A stretch of DNA of 64,000 nt. Source: Candidatus Epilinea brevis. GTDB lineage: Bacteria; Chloroflexota; Anaerolineae; Epilineales; Epilineaceae. Location of the stretch: NCBI GenBank assembly GCA_016710785.1, contig JADJUE010000009.1, positions 124,001 to 188,000 of the forward strand. The letters are read 5' to 3'. Of this stretch, positions 50,785-58,757 are shown one piece after another. The position numbers and the translations under genes are program-made. The notes below the pieces were generated by a model that did not search any database, was not told the DNA's origin, and saw only the letters and a program-made list of their open reading frames with translations. Position 1 is the stretch's first letter, and every line of letters begins with the position of its first letter.

Positions 50785-51779
50785 ACGACGCCGATCCCAC
50801 GACGCATGCTGAAGCGACGCCAGGACCTGCAGACCCGGTCGCCGGTCGGAACCCGGACCACACCCACGACCTGCCCGCACCGGCTCTGCCCGATCCGCGC
50901 AACGCGAACATCCTGGTGCACGTGGGCGGCCGTCTGGTGCCGCGCGAGGACGCCGCGGTGTCGGTTTTCGACAGCGTGGTGCAGGGCGGGGACGCGGTGT
51001 GGGAAGGGCTGCGGGTCTACCAGGGGCATATCTTCCAGTTGGGGGCGCATCTGGACCGCCTCTTCGACTCGGCCAAGGCCCTGGCATTCGCCGAACTGCC
51101 CAGCCGCGAAGCGGTGCTGGCGGCCATCTTCAGTACCCTGGAAGCCAACGGCATGCGCGACGGGGTGCATGTCCGCTTGACGCTCACCCGCGGGCGCAAG
51201 GTGAGCAGCGGTATGGATCCGCGCCTCAACCAGTACGGGCCGACGCTGATCGTGCTGGCGGAATGGAAGGCGCCGGTCTATGACCGCGCCGGCATCCGCC
51301 TGGCCACGGCCTCGGTGCGCCGCAACAGCCCGGCCTTCCTGGACTCCAAGATCCACCACAACAACCTGCTCAACAACATCCTGGCCAAGCTGGAGGCCAA
51401 CGCCGCCGGCGCGGACGACGCCCTGATGCTGGACTTCGCGGGCTACGTGGCGGAGACCAACGCCACCAACGTCTTCCTGGTCAAGCGCCGCCGCCTGGCC
51501 ACGCCGTGCGCCGACAGCTGCTTGCCGGGCATCACCCGCGGCGTGGTCATGGAGATCGCCCGCAAGGCCAACCTGGAGCTGGAAGAGCGCAACGTCTCCT
51601 TGTCGGAGATCTACTCGGCCGACGAGGTCTTCGTCACCGGCACGATGGGCGAGCTGACGCCGGTGCTGGAGGTGGATGGCCGGACCATCGGCGAAGGTGC
51701 GATAGGACCGCTGACGAAGCAGATCCAGCAGCTCTTCGCCTGGCGTGTGGGCAGCGAGGGAACGGCGCTGCCGTTCTGA
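50781..51779 (+). CDS. Class IV aminotransferase (branched-chain amino acid transaminase-like)
   Basis: A 332-residue PLP enzyme of fold type IV. It has VFDSVVQGGDAVWEGLRVYQ, the PLP lysine K190 in DSKIHHNNLLNN and the EYxxxxGxNxF equivalent in GYVAETNATNVFLV. IlvE and D-amino-acid transaminase are both in this class, so the substrate is open; the first ~30 residues are a low-complexity leader. The GTG start overlaps the stop of the broken sulfotransferase-like gene, and the close link of the two genes suggests a shared pathway. Confidence 0.88.
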   Translation: MNDADPTTHAEATPGPADPVAGRNPDHTHDLPAPALPDPRNANILVHVGGRLVPREDAAVSVFDSVVQGGDAVWEGLRVYQGHIFQLGAHLDRLFDSAKALAFAELPSREAVLAAIFSTLEANGMRDGVHVRLTLTRGRKVSSGMDPRLNQYGPTLIVLAEWKAPVYDRAGIRLATASVRRNSPAFLDSKIHHNNLLNNILAKLEANAAGADDALMLDFAGYVAETNATNVFLVKRRRLATPCADSCLPGITRGVVMEIARKANLELEERNVSLSEIYSADEVFVTGTMGELTPVLEVDGRTIGEGAIGPLTKQIQQLFAWRVGSEGTALPF

Positions 51780-51843
51780 GCCGCGCTAGGCAAGCGCCCG
51801 GCGCGGCAACCTTCTGTTACGGTCGGATGGTCTCTTCGCGTGT

Positions 51844-52440
51844 TCAGCCGAGGCCCTTCGACGTCGTTCCCGCCGCCCCGAACCTGTCACCCCGCACCAG
51901 GCGCGCCGCGATCTCGGCGTGGATCGTCCGCAGCTCCGCCAGGTCGGTGGCGGAGACCGCGCTGGTCAGCTCGGCGAAGACGCGCTCGATCTCGATCGGC
52001 TGCGCCTGCAGCAGCATGGCGATGTCACCCTCGTACAGCTGCACCTTGGCGTGCTCGCCCTGCCGGTACAAGGACGGTAAGGCGTAGAGCTTCAGCGCCA
52101 CCAGGCCGGTGGCGGAGACCACCGGGACGTGGTGTCCTAGGTAGTCCATCGTGTCGGCGTGGCGGCGGCGGATGCGTTCGAACAAGGCGTTGCTGGTCAA
52201 GAGCAGATCGACGGCCAGGCCTTGAAACGACGCCTGGGCGAAGTCGTGGTCATGCCCCTTGATCTCGAGGTCCGGCACGCGACGCGCATCGCCCAGAGCC
52301 ATGACCAGGTCGATGTCCTCCGTGTTCCGCCCCGCCACATAGCGCAGCAGGGCCAGTCCGCCGACGAGCAGGTAAGGCGTGTCGCTCGCTTCAAGTTGCG
52401 ACAGCAGTCGCTTCACGCTGGCGTCGAGATCTTTGGGCAT
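51844..52440 (-). CDS. Nucleotidyltransferase-fold protein (AbiEii-like)
   Basis: A 198-residue protein with the NTase pattern LLVGGLALLRYVAG followed by RNTEDIDLVMAL, where D-x-D residues would hold the metal. GLVALKLYALPSLYRQGEHA is a typical later motif. Related proteins occur as stand-alone NTases or as the toxic half of AbiE-type modules; no partner gene is seen beside it. ATG 52440 is chosen because GGAGAGG lies upstream, and the longer frame to 52731 looks non-coding. Confidence 0.72.
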   Translation of the reverse strand: MPKDLDASVKRLLSQLEASDTPYLLVGGLALLRYVAGRNTEDIDLVMALGDARRVPDLEIKGHDHDFAQASFQGLAVDLLLTSNALFERIRRRHADTMDYLGHHVPVVSATGLVALKLYALPSLYRQGEHAKVQLYEGDIAMLLQAQPIEIERVFAELTSAVSATDLAELRTIHAEIAARLVRGDRFGAAGTTSKGLG

Positions 52441-52837
52441 CCGCCTCTCCGTCGATGTATCAAACAACAGGGCATGGGTGATCACCGTGGCAATGTCGAC
52501 GCTGCGAAGCCCAACAGGCTCAGTCGCGCGACGCGGCCATTCCGCCGATGTGGCGGTTGTCGACGGCGGGTGAACTGAAGCTGGCACAGTCATGAGAATA
52601 GCAGGCGAGGCATCCATTGCCCGCGTGCAGATTCGTGTCCCGGAGTGAACCAGATGCCGCGGCCTCGCCATGCCTGCTGCGCAACCGGACAACCAGCGAC
52701 GGGACGGAGGGTTGTTGACGGAGGCGGCCATGGCGGAGTAGACTCGCGCGAGCTTTCGACCTCTGGGCCGCCTCGTTCCGCTTGTTCACGCGCCCCGGCG
52801 ACTACCTTCACGGCTTACGCAATGGGCGAAGGGAACC
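52441..52837. other. Intergenic region with a candidate antiporter promoter
   Basis: A 397-bp stretch without a convincing gene, between divergent genes. The only structure seen is a plus-strand promoter candidate (52715-52744). Confidence 0.5.
52715..52744 (+). promoter_or_regulatory. Candidate promoter of the antiporter gene
   Basis: TTGACG (52715-52720), an 18-nt spacer and TAGACT (52739-52744) lie ~90 bp before the antiporter ATG. Confidence 0.5.
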
Positions 52838-54020
52838 ATGACGACGATCGAACACCTGGCCATCCTGCTACTCATCGCCGCCGTGGTGGCCATGACCGCC
52901 CGTCGGATGAAGGTGCCCTACACGGTCGGCCTGGTGCTCGCCGGCATCGGCCTGGCCTTGCTGCCCTTCAAGCCGCAGATCGCTGACGCGGGACCTGATC
53001 TACTTCGTCATCCTGCCGCCCCTGGTCTACGAGGCGGCCCTGTACATCGAATGGCCCGCGCTGCGACGCGACATGTCGTTGGTCACGGTGTTGGCGACGG
53101 CCGGCCTGTTGCTGAGCGCCGCGGTCACGGCTACGGCCATGCATGCGCTCGTCGGCTGGTCCTGGAGCAGCGCCGCGCTGTTCAGCGTGCTCATCGCGGC
53201 GACGGACCCGGTTTCGGTGATCGCCACCTTCAAGGAGGCCGCGGTGCAGGGACGCCTGCGGCTGCTGGTGGAATCCGAGAGCCTGTTCAACGACAGCACG
53301 GCCGCCATCGCCTTTGCCGTCGTCCTGAGCGTCGCCGGCGGCGCCAGCTTTGGCCTGTTGAGCGCTACTGGGGCCCTGGCCACCTCGGCCGCCGGCGGCG
53401 TGCTGAGCGGCCTGGCGGTCGCCGGCCTGGTGCTGCTGGTGGCCGGACGCACGGACGACAAGCTGGTCGAGATCACCTTGACCACGGTGGCGGCCTACGG
53501 CTCCTTCATCGTCGCCGAGCGCTTCCACAGCTCTGGCGTCCTGGCGGCGATGACCGCGGGTCTGGTGACGGGTAACCTGGGCCATATCGCCTCCTTCTCG
53601 GACCGCGGCCGTGAGTCGGTGGAGGCCTTCTGGGAGTACCTGGCCTTCGTCATCAACTCGCTGGTGTTCATCCTGATCGGCATCCAGCTGGGCCGCGAGT
53701 CCTTTGGCGGACTGCTCTGGCCCATCGCGGTGGCCATCGCTGCGGCCCTGCTGGGACGGGCCGCGGCCATCTATGGTGGCTGCGCGCTCTTCGCCCGCTC
53801 GACGCTGCGGGTGTCCGTCGGCCAGCAACATGTGCTGGTCTGGGGCGGTCTGCGCGGCGCCCTGGCCCTGGCTCTGGCCCTGGGCCTGCCGGCCGATCTG
53901 CCGCAGCGGGCCGACATCATCAGCGTGGCTTTCGGCGTGGTGGTCTTCTCGGTGCTGGTGCAGGGCACGACCATCGTCCCCTTGCTGCGTCGGCTGGGCG
54001 AACTGCCGGGCAAGGGCTGA
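52838..54020 (+). pseudogene. Na+/H+ antiporter (CPA1 / NhaP-like), frameshifted
   Basis: The first ~48 residues (TIEHLAILLLIAAVVAMTAR) and the rest of the protein lie in different frames. Near 52982 one extra base separates LLPFKPQI from LTRDLIYFVILPPLVYEAAL. Beyond it the frame is open to 54020 and carries the CPA1 hallmarks AATDPVSVIATFKEAAV and ESESLFNDSTAAIAFAV, with the transport Asp residues intact, plus about a dozen membrane segments. It would exchange Na+ or K+ for H+. A single indel repairs it, so a sequencing error is quite possible. Confidence 0.8.
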
Positions 54021-54324
54021 CCGCGGCGACTCGCTCGCCGATCCTATCTCCTCCTTCCGCCTCCTCGCACGAAGGCTGCGCTGATGATGTCGGCTGTGCC
54101 GGCCCGGCGGGGCAACAGATTCCCAGAGCGATCAAGCCAGTACAGCCCGGCAGCCCTGCGCTATCCCCCGAAAGGTGGAGCGGGAGACAGCCCGGCTGGG
54201 GGACGCGCCGGAGGTCGCCATCCTGTACGCTGTTGGCACGACCCGCAGGCCGCTGTTCCGTCGCCCAGCTTGAGCGCGGATGCATGACCGGGCGTACCGC
54301 CGTGAGCGAAAAGGAATGCAGCAC
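54021..54324. other. Intergenic region without recognised features
   Basis: A 304-bp gap between the antiporter and the CsbD gene. I see no gene, promoter or clear hairpin in it, apart from the AAGGA ribosome binding site at 54311. Confidence 0.45.
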
Positions 54325-54774
54325 ATGAACGACGACATTGTTGCCGGCAAGTGGAAGGAAATGCGGGGCCAGGTCAAGGAATGGTGGGGCAAGCTCACCG
54401 ACGATGAACTGGACCAGGCGGCGGGCAAGTCTGAGCAGATGATCGGCCTGATCCAGCAGAAGTACGGCTACACGCGTGAAAAGGCGACGGAGGAGTACAA
54501 CGGCCGCATGAAGTCCGTGAAGCACGATGCCCACAAGGACGGCCTCACCATGAACGACGACGTCCTGGCCGGCAAGTGGAAGCAGATGCGCGGCCAGGTG
54601 AAGGAGTGGTGGGGCAAGCTCACCGACGATGAACTGGACCAGGCGGCCGGCAGGTCCGAGCAGATGGTCGGCCTGATCCAGGAGAAGTACGGCTACACGC
54701 GCGAGCGCGCGCAAGACGAGTACAACAGCCGCCGCAAGGCTGTCGAGGCCTACAAGGACAGCATGGGCGACTAA
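54325..54774 (+). CDS. Tandem CsbD-domain stress protein
   Basis: A 149-residue protein made of two nearly identical CsbD domains joined by a ~20-residue linker. Each copy begins MNDDxxAGKWKxMRGQVKEW and continues WWGKLTDDELDQAAGxSEQM. CsbD proteins are small, abundant general-stress proteins of unknown mechanism, usually with a single ~60-residue domain. AAGGA lies 9 nt before ATG 54325. The duplication looks recent, since the two halves share long stretches of nucleotide identity. Confidence 0.9.
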   Translation: MNDDIVAGKWKEMRGQVKEWWGKLTDDELDQAAGKSEQMIGLIQQKYGYTREKATEEYNGRMKSVKHDAHKDGLTMNDDVLAGKWKQMRGQVKEWWGKLTDDELDQAAGRSEQMVGLIQEKYGYTRERAQDEYNSRRKAVEAYKDSMGD

Positions 54775-54799
54775 GCCTTACAGAATATCCCCCCCGGAC

Positions 54800-54850
54800 C
54801 TGACGACCCCGTGCGCCCTCGGTATACCGAGTCGCGCACGGGGTCGTCAG
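54800..54850 (+). terminator. 51-nt near-palindrome after the CsbD gene
   Basis: A perfect 17-bp stem (54800-54816 with 54834-54850) encloses a second palindrome, CTCGGTATACCGAG (54818-54831). It sits 26 bp after the stop and is probably the terminator, though no T run follows. It is unusually long and could also be a protein-binding site. Confidence 0.6.
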
Positions 54851-54982
54851 CATGTATCCCGCGGATATCCGGCCGGAAGGGCCGCGATCCAGCCAGTGAC
54901 AAGTGGACGGGGCGCTGCTAGACTCCCCGGCATCCAACCCATCCCGCACGCTCATCGTGCCCCATCCAGATGGAGGACCACC

Positions 54983-55259
54983 ATGGCCGTTGCCGTGCTC
55001 ATCGAAGTCGAAGGTCTCCACCGCCCCCAGTATGACCAGATCATCAAGGAGGTCTGGCCGGATGGCCGGCTTCCGCAGAACGCCCAGTTCCACCTGGCCG
55101 GTCCCGCGGGCAACAGCTGGCGGGTGGTGGACGTGGGACAGCGCCGACTCCTTCAACGCCTTCGTCCAGGGAACCTTGGGTGCCGCGATGCAGAACGCCG
55201 GCGTCACGGTGCAGCCCAGGATCGACTTCTGGCCGCTCCACAACTTCGCGCAACAGTAG
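54983..55259 (+). pseudogene. Small dimeric-barrel-like protein, frameshifted
   Basis: A ~92-residue protein in two frames: MAVAVLIEVEGLHRPQYDQ ... NSWRVVD in one, then WDSADSFNAFVQGTLGAAMQ ... PLHNFAQQ in the +1 frame. One extra G near 55135 explains the break. The layout (short strand, helix with D-S-x-x-x-x-F-N, strand) resembles antibiotic-biosynthesis-monooxygenase-like dimeric barrels. GGAGG precedes the ATG at 54983. Confidence 0.65.
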
Positions 55260-55323
55260 CCGCGGTTCGGGGGCACAGCGGGGCGGATCGGTCTGGCATC
55301 GATCCGCTCCGCCTGCTGGCCTG

Positions 55324-56142
55324 ATGCGCAGCGTGCGCAGAGTTAAAGCGGTCTCCCTTCAGCCCTCTCGGGACAGATCGCCGGCCGTTGATGCCGTGGC
55401 CCTGGTGCCTGGGCCCAACCTGAGCTGTTTCAGCGGGGCCACCTTTCATCTCAGCGAGCGGCCGGTGCTGGGGCCTTCGGGCGCGGGCAAGTCGACGCTC
55501 TCGATGCTCTTGGGGCGCTTTTATGATGTGAACGAGGGTGCGGTCCTGCTGGACGGTCAAGACATACGGGGCCTGAAGCTGGATTGGCTGCGGGGGCAGA
55601 TGGCGATGGTCACCCAGGAGACCTTCCTCTTCCACACGACGGTGCTGGAGAACCTGCGCTACGGGCGACCGGAGGCCACGCTGGATGAGGTGGTGGCGGC
55701 GGCGCAGGCGGCGCAGATCCATGACCTGATCTCCGGCCTGCCGGAGGGCTACCAGACGGTCACGGGCGACCGGGGCTACCGTTTTTCGGGCGGTGAGCGC
55801 CAGCGGCTGGCCATCGCCCGGGCTATCTTGAAGAACCCGCGCATCCTCATCCTGGACGAAGCCACGAGCGCCCTGGACTCGCACAACGAATCGTTGGTGA
55901 AGGCGGCCCTGGAACCGCTGATGCGCGACCGGACGAGCCTGGTGATCGCCCACCGTCTGTCGACGATCGTCCAGGCGGACCAGATCGTGGTCATCGACGG
56001 CGGTCGCATCACGGAGCGGGGCACACACGCGGAGCTGCTGGCCCTGGGGGGCTGGTACGCGCGGATGTTCCAGGAGCAGGGGCAGGGGGGCGGGCGGGGA
56101 GTGATGGGTGCGGGCTGCTGCCCGACATTTCGCCATGTGTAG
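55324..56142 (+). pseudogene. ABC exporter ATP-binding domain without membrane domain (remnant)
   Basis: A ~272-residue frame holds the nucleotide-binding half of an MsbA/MDR-type exporter: Walker A GPSGAGKSTLSMLLGRFYD, signature FSGGERQRLAIARAI, Walker B RILILDEATSALDSH and the H-loop IAHRLS. The ~330-residue membrane domain is missing, and the strand just before Walker A is damaged (LSERPVLGPSGAG in place of a normal lead-in). It is therefore a 3' remnant, probably non-functional. The C-terminal ~25 residues look like read-through. The preceding 64 bp show no start signal. Confidence 0.7.
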
Positions 56143-56370
56143 CCCAAGCGAGACTGGGGCCAAGGGCGCAATCCGCTGTTTGTCGGAGGCTATCGAGAAG
56201 CAAGTGGACACACGAATCCGGCCTTGGGTGCACGCCGCCATGATGCTCAGGTGGGTCTTCTGGCGCGAGGCGGGCTGACCGAATACACCAGATACCTACC
56301 CGGCTTGACGATTCGCCCACTCGGGGCATCCTCCTAAAATCGTCTCGGCCTGTCGATTGAGGAGGATAGA

Positions 56371-57186
56371 ATGCTTCGCCGTCGTCTCTTTGGTAAGCCC
56401 GCTCGCCGTCACGGCTATTGTCGCAGTCACCCTGCTTCTGCGCTCCGTCACCGTGCCTATCGGTCAAGGCACCGTCGTGCTTACCGTCAAAACAGGTGAG
56501 TGGTTCATGAACCCAAGGAGATCAGCGTCAACAGCTCCTCCCCGGTGTCGTTGACCCTGGAACACGTTGGCAGCGTCACGATCCCGCACGACATTGTGTT
56601 CGAGCTCGCCGATGGAAAGAAGTCCGCCTCCAAGCGCATTATGGGTGGACAGACTGATGTCCTCGGCTTCACAGCCCCCGCGCAGGCCGGGGAGTACGTC
56701 TTCTACTGCTCCGTGGGCAATCATCGCTCCCGGGGCATGGAGGGCAAGCTGATCGTCGCGGAGTCGGGGAGCGCCGGGCCGTCACCGATGATGACGGATG
56801 TGGGGACTCTGACGCCCGAGGCTACCGCCACCCGTGCCGCTGCCCACGGCCTCCAAGCCACACCAATGCCGCGGCCGGCGTTCATGCCTCTTGTCTTCCG
56901 TGACCCGACCGCCACACGGACTGCGACGCCAACGCCCAGCAACACGCCAGTGCCGCCCACCGCCACGCGTGTGCCACCGACATCGGTCCCGCCAACTGCG
57001 AGGCCGACTCAGCGGCCCCCGGCTCCAACCTCCAGGCCAGAGCCCACCGAGAGAACCTGCTGTAAGTGCTGCACCTGCGGCCGGAGCAAGCCGTGCGGGG
57101 ACTCCTGCATCGCCGAGAGCAGATCGTGCAACACGCCGCCCGGCTGCGCTTGCTTCTGCGTGCTCAGCCCACTCCAGCAATGTTGA
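56371..57186 (+). pseudogene. Exported cupredoxin with Thr/Pro linker and Cys-rich tail, frameshifted near the 5' end
   Basis: AGGAGGA precedes ATG 56371. The signal segment runs into another frame (SPLAVTAIVAVTLLL) and returns to the first frame near 56500. From there a blue-copper domain is intact: IPHDIVFELADG, YVFYCSVGNHRSRGMEGKL with likely Cu ligands His, Cys, His and Met. Then come AFMPLVFRDP, a TP linker and a Cys-rich end (CCKCCTCGRSKPCGDSCIA ... PPGCACFC). The first 43 residues need two indels to read through. It may be an electron-transfer or copper-binding surface protein. Confidence 0.7.
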
Positions 57187-57568
57187 GGTCTGCGACCCTA
57201 AGGAAGTGAACCGGCTGATTAAGCTGTTCCCGAGCTGGCCCATGAGGCATTGCCGGAGCTGAGCAGGGGCAGTGACGCCCCGAGGGGATGGCTGCGGAAA
57301 GGGACCCTAGAGCTGACCTCAACAGCGGCCGGGCTTTGACCAGCCCGATGTGCACGGCGTCCCCTGCCGGCCAAGAATCTGCCCGACGACGCGCACGAGG
57401 TGAGAGGCTTTCGAGCGCGACCCAGTCGGTACGGTCCATCGGACCCCTGGCGACCCCGTCGAATCGTTGACCGAAGCACGGCCTACGGGCACAGAAGGGG
57501 CGTGGCTTTCGAGCCGCGCCGCTTCGCGCTCGCCCCCAGGCCTGGCCATCAAGGTCAGGGTCTCCGAA
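57187..57568. other. Intergenic region without recognised features
   Basis: A 382-bp gap between the cupredoxin gene and the end of the methyltransferase remnant. I see no gene here; only short accidental frames are open. Confidence 0.45.
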
Positions 57569-58757
57569 CTATCCGCGAACGAGGCGCCCGTCGCCGACAT
57601 CTCGCACAAGACCGAGACCTGTGAGCGTGGTCAGCACCTCTGCGACCTCGGGACCGCGCATCAATACCCCGCCTGCGAAGGCCTCCGCGATCTCGCGCGC
57701 CGTGGCCGGGTGTCCTGCGCCGCTCAACGCGGCCAGCACTGCCTGGACCTGCTCCGGCAGGGTCTTGGGCCAGGCGATCTTGATCTTGGCCGCCGGCGCC
57801 ACCGCGTCCACTCCGTCCGGTGCCACGCCCTCCATGCCCGCCTGCGTTTCCTTCAGCCCCCTCGTCTGGTACTCCGGCCGCAGCCACCGCACCAACCCCC
57901 GCGCCTCCTCGGCGGCGCGCTCCGCGTTCAACGCGACCAGACGCTCCAGGATCTCGGCTTCCGGCAGATCCGCCGGCCAGCCGTAGGCCTCGGCCACCGC
58001 GGCGTCGAGTTCGTTGTGGATCTGCAGAAGGATCGCGACCAACCCCTTGTCGTTGGTGGCGCGTTCCTTGACGGTCAGCACCTCCCCGGCGCGCAGCTTC
58101 TCCAGGACGTTGTACATGTCGGTCAGCGTCAGGTCTGGGTGCTGGGCCTGCTGGCGCTTGCGGTGGGCGTCGAGCTGCTCGCCGAGGGTGCGGATGCGGG
58201 CGGTCTGGGAGTCGGTGGGGGTGGGGAAGGGGAAGGTGTCGAAGCAGCGGGAATTGTTGTATCGCGGGTCGTTACCAACACCGAGGCGGCCGCCCGCGGC
58301 GAGCGACCATAGGATGTGGGTCCTGCTGGAAAGCACGCCGAGGTAGTAGGTATCGTCAATGGCGATCGCGATGACTTCCTTTCCGGCAGCATGCGATCGG
58401 GACTTCTGAAACGAAGGCGGTGCTTCGCGGTCCTTGCTGTGGCGATGAATCGGAAGGTCACCATCGCAGGTCGAAACTCCCGCGGCTCTCCGAAGATCCA
58501 CCAGTTCTCCGGCGATATGTCGCCTGGTTGTTTTGCTCTCGTTCGGGCTTTGACCCGTTCGAGTACCACTGGTAGACAGCGGGAAAGACGCCTCTCGAGC
58601 CCCATCCCTCTGCCAGGCCGCAAGGTCAATCACCAGCACCTCTCCGTGGCCGCAAGTCTGTCCCACCCATAAAAGGCCGGAATGACCGAGGTCGAGCCAG
58701 GGCGAGCCGAACCCGAGGATTGCCGCTTCGTCAGGTCACAACGAAGCCCCGGCCAAG
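57569..58757 (-). pseudogene. C-terminal part of an MmeI-like restriction/methyltransferase, frameshifted
   Basis: On the minus strand this continues the gene that begins at 61079. Successive frames give SPWLDLGHSGLLWVGQTCG, then ENWWIFGEPREFRPAMV in another frame, then DDTYYLGVLSSRTHILWSL and DPRYNNSRCFDTFPFP back in the first. NWW-FGEPR-R and RCFDTFPFP are hallmarks of the target-recognition and C-terminal parts of the MmeI family. At least three indels and one stop interrupt it, so the full-length protein cannot be made as read. Confidence 0.72.
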
